64,000 bases of DNA from an uncultured Pelagibacteraceae bacterium. Its GTDB lineage: Bacteria > Pseudomonadota > Alphaproteobacteria > Pelagibacterales > Pelagibacteraceae. Both the position numbers and the translations under genes were made by a program. Numbering within the stretch: position 1 is the first letter of the stretch; the number at the start of each line of letters is the position of its first letter. Below, in pieces: positions 55,673-63,886 of this stretch. The notes below the pieces were generated by a model, which had not been told where the DNA came from, did not search any database, and was given only the letters and a program-made list of their open reading frames with translations. The DNA lies in NCBI GenBank assembly GCA_902594255.1, contig CACJLN010000003.1:1-64000 (forward strand). Reading direction: 5' to 3'.

Positions 55673-56911
55673 ATGAAAATCGCTGTAATTGGTTCTGGTA
55701 TTTCAGGATTAAGTGCGAGTTATTTTTTATCAAAAAAACACCATGTTGATCTTTTTGAAAAGGAAGATCGCTTTGGAGGACATTCTTATACCATCGATGT
55801 TATCGAAAATAAAAAAAGAATTCCTGTTGATATAGGCTTTATAGTTTTTAATCATCTTACATATCCAAATTTAATAAATTTTTTTAATGAAATTGATATT
55901 GAAATAGAAAAAAGTGATATGTCATTTTCTGTCTCTGTTGAGGGAACTAATTTTGAATATTGTGGCAAAGGTCTTAAAGGAATTTTTGCTAATAAATCAA
56001 ATTTTTTAAATATTAAATTTATAAGAATGTTTTTAGAAATATTAAAATTTTATAAATTATGTGATAAAATTTCAAATATTGATCAAGTAATAACCTTAGA
56101 CGAATTTTTAAAAAAAAATAAATGGTCAAAAAGTTTTATCAATTATCATATTATTCCAATGGTGTCTGCTATCTGGTCAATGCCCCCATATGAAGCTGGA
56201 AAAATGCCTATGAATTTTTTTTTAAAATTTTTCCAAAACCATGGCCTATTTAAACTACGTAATAGACCCCAATGGTATACAGTAGCTCATAGAAGCAAAA
56301 CATATGTAAATAAAGTATTATCTCAAATAAGTGGTGAGTATTTTAAAAACTACGAGATAAATTCAATTCAAAGAGTTTCATCGGGAGTTCAAGTTTATTA
56401 TGGAGGAGCTAATGAATTTTTTGATTATGATAAAGTTATTTTAGCTACTCACGCAGATCAAGCACTATCCCTCATTAAAAATCCCACTGACCAAGAAATA
56501 AAAACTTTATCTAATTTTGATTACAAAAAAAATCTCGCAGTTTTACATTGCGATGAGAGTGTAATGCCAAAAAATAAAAAAGTTTGGTCATCATGGAATA
56601 CTTATGTTGATCCCAAAAATTTAAACAAAAGTTCATTAACTTATTGGTTGAACCTTTTACAAAATATTAATTGTGAAAAGAATATTTTTCTCACACTAAA
56701 TCCTTTAAAAGAAATTCCAAATGAAAGAATTTATAAAAAAATTGAATTTACTCATCCTTATTATGATCAAAAAGCCTTAGATAATCAAAAAAATTTAAAA
56801 AATATTCAAAATAAAGAAAATTTATTGTTTTGTGGTAGTTATTTTGGTTATGGTTTTCATGAAGATGGAATAAAGTCCTCTATTGAAATGCTCAAAAACT
56901 TAAATGAATAG
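55673..56911 (+). CDS. FAD/NAD(P)-binding amine-oxidase-like oxidoreductase
   Basis: This 412-residue flavoprotein has the N-terminal dinucleotide site IAVIGSGISGLSASYFLSKK, then DLFEKEDRFGGHSYTIDV, and a C-terminal FAD-contact segment FCGSYFGYGFHEDGIKSSIE. It matches the oxidoreductase that in many proteobacteria precedes a DUF1365 protein and a cyclopropane-fatty-acid-synthase-like enzyme. It is therefore likely to oxidise or desaturate a membrane lipid acyl chain, though the substrate is unproven. It follows gcvP by three bases and overlaps the DUF1365 gene by eight. Confidence 0.85.
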   Translation: MKIAVIGSGISGLSASYFLSKKHHVDLFEKEDRFGGHSYTIDVIENKKRIPVDIGFIVFNHLTYPNLINFFNEIDIEIEKSDMSFSVSVEGTNFEYCGKGLKGIFANKSNFLNIKFIRMFLEILKFYKLCDKISNIDQVITLDEFLKKNKWSKSFINYHIIPMVSAIWSMPPYEAGKMPMNFFLKFFQNHGLFKLRNRPQWYTVAHRSKTYVNKVLSQISGEYFKNYEINSIQRVSSGVQVYYGGANEFFDYDKVILATHADQALSLIKNPTDQEIKTLSNFDYKKNLAVLHCDESVMPKNKKVWSSWNTYVDPKNLNKSSLTYWLNLLQNINCEKNIFLTLNPLKEIPNERIYKKIEFTHPYYDQKALDNQKNLKNIQNKENLLFCGSYFGYGFHEDGIKSSIEMLKNLNE

Positions 56912-57665
56912 CTCAATTTATAACGGCACAGTAATTCATAAGAGATTTAAACCAAAAAATCATTACTTTAAATATAGCGTATTTTCATTATTAATAGATT
57001 TATCTGAATTAGAAAGTCTAGATAAAAAAATCAATTTTTTTTCGTATAATAAGTTTAATCTCATTAGTTTTTTTGAAAAAGATCATGGTGATAGAGACGG
57101 TTCGTCCTTAATTGAATGGGTTAAAAAAAATTTAAATTTAAATAATATTCAATTTGAAGATATTAAGATTAGACTTCTGTGCTATCCAAGAATATTAGGA
57201 TACGTTTTTAACCCTTTAAGTGTTTTTTATATTTACGACAATAATGAGAAATTAATATCTGTATTATACGAGGTAAAAAACACATTTAATGAGCAACACA
57301 CTTACATATTTAAAGTTGAAGAAAATAATAAATTTATTCGACACAATTGTTCTAAAAAATTTCATGTGTCACCATTTATAGAAATGAATTGTAATTACTT
57401 TTTCAAAAATTTAGAACCTAAGGAAAATATTTCTATTATTATAAATCAATATGATACTAAAGGTAAAATACTATATGCATCTCAAGATGGCAGAAGAGTA
57501 GATTTCAACTCAAAAGAGTTACTAAAATCTTACGTTAAACATCCATTAATGACGTTCAAGATTATTTCTGCGATACATTTTGAAGCGTTTAAATTGTGGA
57601 CTAAAGGAATTAAATACCTAAAAAGAAAATTAAAAATAAAAAATAATGTTACTTTTGAAAGCTAA
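56904..57665 (+). CDS. DUF1365 family protein
   Basis: This 253-residue protein matches the DUF1365 family by its start (YNGTVIHKRFKPKNHYFKYS), the central LLCYPRILGYVFNPLSVFYI and the KKFHVSPFIEMNCNYFF segment. Members are always found near FAD oxidoreductase and CFA-synthase-like genes and have no settled biochemical role. It overlaps both neighbours (eight bases with the FAD gene, one with the CFA gene), which implies tightly coupled expression and perhaps a complex. No signal peptide is seen. Confidence 0.88.
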   Translation: MNSSIYNGTVIHKRFKPKNHYFKYSVFSLLIDLSELESLDKKINFFSYNKFNLISFFEKDHGDRDGSSLIEWVKKNLNLNNIQFEDIKIRLLCYPRILGYVFNPLSVFYIYDNNEKLISVLYEVKNTFNEQHTYIFKVEENNKFIRHNCSKKFHVSPFIEMNCNYFFKNLEPKENISIIINQYDTKGKILYASQDGRRVDFNSKELLKSYVKHPLMTFKIISAIHFEAFKLWTKGIKYLKRKLKIKNNVTFES

Positions 57666-58843
57666 TGAATATATCAAATCTATCAGATAAGATTGTATTT
57701 AATAAACTAAAAAATTTAAAATATGGTTTTTTAGAATTAAAAAATCATGACGGTAAAAATTTTAAATTTGGAGATCCAGAATCACCTTTAAGATCAAAAA
57801 TTATAATAAAAAAGTCTAACTTTACTTTCAACTTGATTAAAAATGGCAGTATCGGATTTGCAGAATCTTATATGCGTGATGAATTTGAAACTGAAAATTT
57901 ATCAGACCTTATAGAAATTACGGCAAGGAATATAAATGAAATTCATAAATTCTCTGGATTATTAGATTTACCTCTGATCAACTTTTTTAGAAATATTTTT
58001 ATAAAAAACACAAAATATAGAAGTAAACTTAACATTGCAAAACACTATGACCTAGGTAATGAATTTTTTTCTTTATGGCTTGATAAAACATTAACTTATT
58101 CAAGTGCAATTTTTGATAAAAAATCAGAAAATTTGTCAGATGCACAAAATAACAAATATCAAAAATTAATTGATTTAATTCAGCCTAAAAATGGTGATAG
58201 AGTTTTAGAGATTGGTTGTGGATGGGGAGGTTTTGCTGAATATTTTGGTAAGAAATACGATGTGAAATTAGATTGTATTACCATCTCAAAAAAACAATAT
58301 GAATATGCCAAACAAAGAATTCATAAATGTGGTTTAAATGAGAAAGTCAACGTTGAGATTAAAGATTATAGAGACATAAATTACAAATATAATTCGATCG
58401 CCTCAATTGAAATGATTGAAGCGGTTGGACAAAATTATTTAGCGAGTTATTTTTCAACTTTAAAAAATAATTTATCAAGTAATGGAACTGCAGCCATTCA
58501 AGCTATCACAATAGATGACTCGCTTTTTCAAAGATATAAAAATAAGCAGGATTTTATACAGAAATATATTTTTCCAGGCGGATTTCTTCCAAATAAAAAT
58601 AGTATTGATAAATATATATCTCAAAATGATTTGACAATTAAATCTTATGAGTCCTATGCAGACCATTATTCAAACACTCTATCTATGTGGAGAGATGAAT
58701 TTATAAATAAATGGGACTTAATCAAAAAACAGGGATTCGACTTAACTTTCAAAAGAATGTGGGAATTTTACTTATGCTATTGTGAAGCAGGCTTTAAATC
58801 TAAAAATATTGACTTAATTCAATTTTCTTTACAAAACAAATAA
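57665..58843 (+). CDS. cfa: Cyclopropane-fatty-acyl-phospholipid synthase family methyltransferase
   Basis: This SAM-dependent enzyme acts on unsaturated acyl chains of membrane phospholipids. It has 392 residues (E. coli Cfa 382). It shows NIAKHYDLGNEFFSLWLD, TLTYSSAIF, the SAM site VLEIGCGWGGFAEYFGKKY, ISKKQYEYAKQRI and SIEMIEAVGQNY. Because the cluster also has FAD, DUF1365 and DUF3833 genes, it may be the variant that makes methylated or later furan fatty acids rather than plain cyclopropanes; this is inference from context. It overlaps DUF1365 by one base. Confidence 0.9.
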   Translation: MNISNLSDKIVFNKLKNLKYGFLELKNHDGKNFKFGDPESPLRSKIIIKKSNFTFNLIKNGSIGFAESYMRDEFETENLSDLIEITARNINEIHKFSGLLDLPLINFFRNIFIKNTKYRSKLNIAKHYDLGNEFFSLWLDKTLTYSSAIFDKKSENLSDAQNNKYQKLIDLIQPKNGDRVLEIGCGWGGFAEYFGKKYDVKLDCITISKKQYEYAKQRIHKCGLNEKVNVEIKDYRDINYKYNSIASIEMIEAVGQNYLASYFSTLKNNLSSNGTAAIQAITIDDSLFQRYKNKQDFIQKYIFPGGFLPNKNSIDKYISQNDLTIKSYESYADHYSNTLSMWRDEFINKWDLIKKQGFDLTFKRMWEFYLCYCEAGFKSKNIDLIQFSLQNK

Positions 58844-58857
58844 ATAAGAGGTGATTT

Positions 58858-59406
58858 ATGAAATTCTCTAAATTAATCAAATCAATTTTATTGATAATTT
58901 CTTTAATCTTAATTACAAGCTGTTCAAAAAAAAGTGCAATGAAACCAGAAGATTTTAAAAATAAAGAACCAAGATTAATTATTGAAAATTACTTGTCCGG
59001 TAACGTTAAAGCGTGGGGTGTGCTTCAAAATAGATCTGGTAAAGTAACAAGACAATTTTCTGCTGATTTGGATGGAAAATGGGATGGAAAAAAATTAATT
59101 CTTGATGAAAAATTTAATTGGGACGATGGTGAAATTCAAACAAGACAATGGCAGATAACAAAAATTGATGAAAATAATTATGAAGGTACCGCAGGTGATG
59201 TTGTAGGAAAAGCGAAAGGATTTTCATACGGACCAGCATTTAAATTTGAATATGTTTTATTAGTTCCAGTGAAAGGAAAAGAAATTAAAATCACTTTTGA
59301 CGATTGGATTTTCAAACAAGATGATCGTGTAGCTATAAATAGAGCCACTATGACTAAATTTGGTTTTAAGGTTGCTGAATTGACAGTGGTGTTTGTAAAA
59401 GATTAA
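58858..59406 (+). CDS. DUF3833 family lipoprotein
   Basis: This 182-residue protein has a lipoprotein signal (ILLIISLILITSCSKKS, Cys near residue 21) and the DUF3833 body: PRLIIENYLSGNVKAWGVLQ, LDEKFNWDDGEIQTRQWQIT, VVGKAKGFSYGPAFKFEY. The fold probably resembles lipocalins, and a role as a lipid carrier in the envelope is a guess. It has a good Shine-Dalgarno sequence (AGAGGTGA) 14 bases after cfa and completes the cluster. It overlaps the convergent SDR gene by four bases. Confidence 0.85.
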   Translation: MKFSKLIKSILLIISLILITSCSKKSAMKPEDFKNKEPRLIIENYLSGNVKAWGVLQNRSGKVTRQFSADLDGKWDGKKLILDEKFNWDDGEIQTRQWQITKIDENNYEGTAGDVVGKAKGFSYGPAFKFEYVLLVPVKGKEIKITFDDWIFKQDDRVAINRATMTKFGFKVAELTVVFVKD

Positions 59407-60164
59407 TTTTTCTTTTGATATTTGGTCATTCTTCCTACTAAACCAAAATAAACTTTACTTGGTAAAAAACTAAATATTTTAAGTAAAATAGTTAAAGATT
59501 TAGGAAAATGAATTTCAAAAACTTTTTTATTTACTAAGCCATCATAGATTTTTTCTGCTGCATATTCGGTTGTCTTTAAAAAAGGCATTTTAAAATCATT
59601 TTTATCTGTCATAGGTGTTTTAATAAATCCTGGTGAAACTAAACAAACACGTACATTTGATCTACCAAAATCAAAATATAAACTTTCGGCAAGATTGTTT
59701 AATGCTGATTTTGATGGTCCATAACCTGTTGAATTTGGTAAACCTCTATATCCAGCTATGGATGAAACTATACTTATTGTACCACTTTTTTTATCTTTAA
59801 AATATTTTTCCACACTTTTAATACTATTTAAAGTTCCAAAAAAATTCACTTTAAATACATTTTCTATTTGATCTAAATCGATATCCTTTTCTTTTTTGGG
59901 ATCCCATGTTCCAGTTGAAAAAAAACAAATATCAATATTTTCATACTTATTAATAATATCTTTAAATACTTCATGACATTTTGATTTGTCTGTGACATCT
60001 AATGGAAACGAGCTAATATTTTGGTGATTCTCTGCAATTTCTTTAAGCAGACTTTCTCTTCTTGCAGATATAGCAACATTCCAACCCTCATTAGCAAATT
60101 TTATTGCTAATGCTTTTCCAATACCTGTGCTTCCACCAGTTATCCAAATTGTTTTTTTATTCAT
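59403..60164 (-). CDS. Short-chain dehydrogenase/reductase
   Basis: This classical SDR of 253 residues has the coenzyme site ITGGSTGIGKALAIKFA, the catalytic Ser in IVSSIAGYRGLPNS, and the catalytic Tyr and Lys in GYGPSKSALNNLAES. It has a hydrophobic C-terminus (FPKSLTILLKIFSFLPSKVY) that could touch the membrane. An SDR is often part of the FAD-DUF1365-CFA-DUF3833 group in other bacteria, so it probably acts in the same lipid pathway, although it is on the opposite strand here. Confidence 0.88.
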   Translation of the reverse strand: MNKKTIWITGGSTGIGKALAIKFANEGWNVAISARRESLLKEIAENHQNISSFPLDVTDKSKCHEVFKDIINKYENIDICFFSTGTWDPKKEKDIDLDQIENVFKVNFFGTLNSIKSVEKYFKDKKSGTISIVSSIAGYRGLPNSTGYGPSKSALNNLAESLYFDFGRSNVRVCLVSPGFIKTPMTDKNDFKMPFLKTTEYAAEKIYDGLVNKKVFEIHFPKSLTILLKIFSFLPSKVYFGLVGRMTKYQKKN

Positions 60165-60187
60165 TATTTAAAATGTATAATACTTAA

Positions 60188-60655
60188 ATGTTAAAAAATA
60201 AATTTTTATCATTCATATTTTTCCTAATAATTACTTTTTCGGCATCATTTATAGGTGCATTTATTACAATTAATTATAAAGAGCCCTGGTATTCTCAGAT
60301 AATTAAATCAAATTATAATCCTCCAGACTGGGTTTTTGCACCTGTTTGGACAAGTTTATATCTAATGATGACCTTTGCTATATGGATATTCTGGCATTGT
60401 AAAAACAAAGACACGAACACTGTTTACATTTATTTTCTCCATATCATTGTTAATACAACTTGGAGTATCGTTTTTTTTGGTCTTCATCAAATTTTTTTAG
60501 CAATGATTGTTTTGGTGATCTTAATTTTTTTTATAATTGTTCTTCTTTTGAGGTTTAAACGTGTCAATTTAGTGAGCTATTATCTCATGATTCCATATTT
60601 ACTTTGGTGCAGCTATGCTTTATTTCTTAACTTTAACTTGTTTCTATTAAATTAA
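60188..60655 (+). CDS. TspO/MBR family membrane protein
   Basis: This 155-residue protein has five membrane helices in the TspO layout: GAFITINYKEPWYSQIIKSN, then PPDWVFAPVWTSLYLMM, then NTTWSIVFFGLHQIFLAM. The WYxxLxKPxxxPPxWVF-type signature is nearly complete. Bacterial TspO proteins bind tetrapyrroles and in Rhodobacter modulate photosynthesis-gene expression and oxidative stress. It starts 23 bases from the divergent SDR and lies one base before the next oxidoreductase. Confidence 0.93.
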   Translation: MLKNKFLSFIFFLIITFSASFIGAFITINYKEPWYSQIIKSNYNPPDWVFAPVWTSLYLMMTFAIWIFWHCKNKDTNTVYIYFLHIIVNTTWSIVFFGLHQIFLAMIVLVILIFFIIVLLLRFKRVNLVSYYLMIPYLLWCSYALFLNFNLFLLN

Positions 60656-60656
60656 A

Positions 60657-61760
60657 ATGGATGATGTTGTTATAATTGGCGGTGGAATAATAGGTACATC
60701 AGCTGCTTATTTTTTGTCAAAAGAAGGAAGAAAAGTAAAAGTAATTGAAAGAGATCCGTCCTATAAATCTGCGTCTTTCCCTTTATCTTTAGGTGGTTTT
60801 AGAAGACAGTTCTATCAAACGGAAAATATTTTACTTGGAAAGTTTGCTAGAGAGTTTATTTTTCAAATTTCAGAATTATTAAAAACAAAAAAAAATCCTA
60901 AACCTACTGCAAGCATGGTAACCAACGGATATTTATTGATGTTTGGACCTGAGCATGCAGAGGAACAATACAAAGCACTTGAAAATCATAAAGCTTGTGA
61001 GGCTGGAACTAAAAACATAAAAGGTTCAGAACTAATGAAGTTTTTTCCATATATTAATAGCGATGGGATTGAAACAGCCACCTTTACAGATAATCAAAGT
61101 GAAGGGTGGATAGATCCATTTATGTTTCATAGTGCTTTGAAAAGTAAAGCAATCGAGTTGGGTGCAAATTTTATAAAAGGAGAGGTAAAATCCATCTCAG
61201 AAATTAAAGCCAAAACAATTATCTCTGCCGCAGGATGTTGGACTAAAGAATTATTAGAAGATATCCCGGTAGAGCCTCAAAAACACACTGTCTTTAGGGT
61301 TAAGTGCCCAAAACATATTCCAGAAATGCCATTAACAGGAGATTTAACAACAGGAGTTTACTGGAGGCCAGAGGGCAACGAGTATTTAGCAGGATCACCC
61401 AAATCTGTATTTGACGCTGAGGATTTAGAACCTGCTTGGAATGATTTTGAAGAGTTGGTATGGCCTGCTCTTGCTAAAAGAGTGCCAGCATTTGAAGAAC
61501 TTAAATTAACTGGTGGGTGGGCTGGATATTATGATTGTAACAGATTGGATAATAATGCTGTAGTTGGGAAACATCCAAAATTTGATAATGTTTATTTAGC
61601 CACTGGATTTACAGGAAGAGGCTTAATGCAAGCACCTGGAATTGGTAGAGCATTAACAGAATTAATTACGACTGGTTCGTATCAATCAATTGATATTTCA
61701 AATATGGCAGTTGAAAGGGTTTTAGGAAAAAAAGCAAGACATGAACCTTATGTCCTTTGA
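60657..61760 (+). CDS. DAO-type FAD-dependent oxidoreductase
   Basis: This 367-residue flavoprotein of the D-amino-acid-oxidase/sarcosine-oxidase family has the dinucleotide site VVIIGGGIIGTSAAYFLSKE, SLGGFRRQFYQTENI, and a C-terminal GGWAGYYDCNRLDNNAVVG and ATGFTGRGLMQAPGIGRAL. SAR11 genomes carry many relatives that act on sarcosine, dimethylglycine and similar amines, but the substrate cannot be fixed here. It follows the TspO gene by one base, so the two are cotranscribed. It is convergent with the SelO gene with no base between. Confidence 0.86.
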   Translation: MDDVVIIGGGIIGTSAAYFLSKEGRKVKVIERDPSYKSASFPLSLGGFRRQFYQTENILLGKFAREFIFQISELLKTKKNPKPTASMVTNGYLLMFGPEHAEEQYKALENHKACEAGTKNIKGSELMKFFPYINSDGIETATFTDNQSEGWIDPFMFHSALKSKAIELGANFIKGEVKSISEIKAKTIISAAGCWTKELLEDIPVEPQKHTVFRVKCPKHIPEMPLTGDLTTGVYWRPEGNEYLAGSPKSVFDAEDLEPAWNDFEELVWPALAKRVPAFEELKLTGGWAGYYDCNRLDNNAVVGKHPKFDNVYLATGFTGRGLMQAPGIGRALTELITTGSYQSIDISNMAVERVLGKKARHEPYVL

Positions 61761-63215
61761 TTAAGTTCCACAAAAAGTTTGATATTTTTCTTTTTGATTA
61801 GAAGGTAATTGATATTCAATTATTTTTTGGTTTTGAAGATAAGGTTTAGATAATATCTCTATTAATTTTGTTAATGGCCTAAAATCATTCTGGTTGGCTG
61901 AGTCAAGCACCTCCTCAACTTTATGATTACGTGGTATCACTAGTGGGTTGACACTTCTCATTAATTGTAAGTATTTTTCGGGTGAATTGTTATTTAACTT
62001 CAGTCTATTTTTCCATCTTTCCGTCCAATTTAGAAATCTTTTATCTTCATAATATTTTTTCAACTCAATTTTTTCACCCATTAAATGACAAAAAGTATTG
62101 GTGTAATCAGCTTTGACTTCATGCATCCAAGTTAGTAGATCTAAAATTAAAGATTGGTCATTTTTTTCATCTCCGAATAGTCCGAGCTTATCTCTCATCA
62201 TATTAAGCCATTTTTCCTCATATTTTTTTTCAAATGAATTTATGATTTCTGTAGCTATTTTAATTGCATTGTTTTGATCTTTATCAATTAAAGGTATAAG
62301 ACATTCGGCAAACCTTGCTAGGTTCCATTTTGTGATAACAGGCTGGTTGCAGTATGCGTATCTACCAGTTCTATCAATTGAACTAAAAACAGTTTTAGGA
62401 TCATAAACATCCATGAAAGCACATGGTCCATAATCTATTGTCTCACCCGAAATACTCATATTGTCAGTATTCATCACCCCATGAATAAAACCAACTCTCA
62501 TCCAGTGTACAACTAAATCAACTTGTTTTTCTAAAACGATCTTTAGAATTTCTATTGACTTATTTTTAGCTTTATCAATATTTGGATAATGCCTGTTAAT
62601 AACGTGCTCTAAAAGCATTTTAAGTTCATCCTCATTTTTCCTCGCCGCAATATATTGAAAAGTACCTACTCTAATATGGCTTGATGCCACTCTTGTGAGG
62701 ATAGCACCTATTAATTCGGTATCTCTCATTACGCTTTCACCGGTCTTTACAACCGCTAAACTCCTTGTAGTTGGTATATTTAGGTGATGCATCGACTCAC
62801 TAATAATGTATTCTCTTAACATTGGACCTAAAGCTGCCCTACCATCACCGTTTCTTGAAAAAGCAGTTTTACCCGAACCTTTAAATTGAATATCATACCT
62901 TTTTTTATTTTTAGATAGATGTTCTCCAATTAAAACTGCTCTTCCATCGCCAAGCATTGTGAAATGACCAAATTGATGTCCAGCATAAGCTTGAGCAATT
63001 GAGTTGCTATTTTTGGGCAATAAATTTCCAGAAAATAATGCTGATAATTCCTCATTTTTGATATTTGAAAAATCTAAGTCTATGTTCTTTGCTAAATCTT
63101 TATTAAATAAAACTAATTCAGGTTTTTTTACTTTTACTGGATCAATTGTTTCTTTAAATGAGTCTGGTAGTCTAGAGTAAGAATTATCAAAATTCCAATT
63201 TAAACCATTTTTCAT
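61761..63215 (-). CDS. selO: SelO/YdiU family pseudokinase-fold protein (protein AMPylator)
   Basis: SelO proteins transfer AMP from ATP to Ser/Thr/Tyr residues of targets and protect against oxidative stress. It has 484 residues, like E. coli YdiU (478). Motifs: FGHFTMLGDGRAVLIGE, GSGKTAFSRNGDGRAALGP, MLREYIISESMHHLNIPTTR, the GFIHGVMNTDNMSISGETID catalytic region with Asp, and the late PLVIPRNHKVEEVLD. As in bacteria generally, it has Cys near the C-terminus (TFCGT) where animal SelO has selenocysteine. It lies six bases after msrA in the same operon, which fits a redox role. Confidence 0.94.
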   Translation of the reverse strand: MKNGLNWNFDNSYSRLPDSFKETIDPVKVKKPELVLFNKDLAKNIDLDFSNIKNEELSALFSGNLLPKNSNSIAQAYAGHQFGHFTMLGDGRAVLIGEHLSKNKKRYDIQFKGSGKTAFSRNGDGRAALGPMLREYIISESMHHLNIPTTRSLAVVKTGESVMRDTELIGAILTRVASSHIRVGTFQYIAARKNEDELKMLLEHVINRHYPNIDKAKNKSIEILKIVLEKQVDLVVHWMRVGFIHGVMNTDNMSISGETIDYGPCAFMDVYDPKTVFSSIDRTGRYAYCNQPVITKWNLARFAECLIPLIDKDQNNAIKIATEIINSFEKKYEEKWLNMMRDKLGLFGDEKNDQSLILDLLTWMHEVKADYTNTFCHLMGEKIELKKYYEDKRFLNWTERWKNRLKLNNNSPEKYLQLMRSVNPLVIPRNHKVEEVLDSANQNDFRPLTKLIEILSKPYLQNQKIIEYQLPSNQKEKYQTFCGT

Positions 63216-63221
63216 AAAAAA

Positions 63222-63797
63222 CTATTTACTCCAAATTCTTTTTAAAATCTCTTCTCTTCTACATGCCTTTTTATAAGCCACATAATTTAATAAAGATTCT
63301 TTATAATAATTTTGATGACGAGTTTCTGCCATAAAAAACTTATCAAATTTTCTAACATAAGTGACAACTTTTTTATTAAATTTTTTTTCGAGTTTAAGTA
63401 TACTTTTCTCAATCAAATTCTTTTCACTATTATTTTGATAAAAAGCAACTGACCTGTAGCTATATCCTTTATCACAAAATTGTCCGTAGGCATCAAAAGG
63501 ATCTATATTTATCCAAAAGTTATCTAGCAATTCTTCATATGAAATAATTTCCTTGTCGTAAATAATTTCAACAACTTCAAAATGCCCGGTATTACCGTAA
63601 GTTACCTCTTTATAAGTAGGATTTTCAGTGGTACCACCTGAATAACCAGAAAAAACCTCTTCTACACCATTAAGTTTTTCAAAAGACTCTTCAACACACC
63701 AAAAACAACCACCTGCAAAGTAGGCTCTCTCTTTTTCATCGGCTAAAGAAGAAAAAATAAAAAAGAATTTAATGATTAAAAAAATTAATAATCGCAT
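63222..63797 (-). CDS. msrA: Peptide-methionine (S)-S-oxide reductase MsrA, exported
   Basis: MsrA repairs oxidised methionine. It has 191 residues with an N-terminal signal peptide (LLIFLIIKFFFIFSSLADE), so it probably acts in the periplasm. The catalytic centre is GGCFWCVEESFEKLNG. Further motifs are GYSGGTTENPTYKEV, GHFEVVEIIYD, INIDPFDAYGQFCDKGYSYR and AETRHQNYY. It heads a two-gene unit with selO. A strong hairpin (63835-63874) separates it from the partial gene before it. Confidence 0.96.
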   Translation of the reverse strand: MRLLIFLIIKFFFIFSSLADEKERAYFAGGCFWCVEESFEKLNGVEEVFSGYSGGTTENPTYKEVTYGNTGHFEVVEIIYDKEIISYEELLDNFWINIDPFDAYGQFCDKGYSYRSVAFYQNNSEKNLIEKSILKLEKKFNKKVVTYVRKFDKFFMAETRHQNYYKESLLNYVAYKKACRREEILKRIWSK

Positions 63798-63834
63798 AAA
63801 TTATCATATACAAAAAATTTATGCCAAGTCTATG

Positions 63835-63874
63835 TTATTAAAGGTAGCTACGTAATGTAGCTTACCTTTAATAA
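63835..63874 (-). terminator. Hairpin between a partial gene and msrA
   Basis: A 17-bp stem with one bulged base (TTATTAAAGGTAGCTAC against GTAGCTTACCTTTAATAA, loop GTAAT) lies just after the stop of the partial minus-strand gene. No T-run follows in that direction. It is probably the terminator or 3' stabiliser of that gene. Confidence 0.6.
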
Positions 63875-63886
63875 TGTGAAAAGAAT

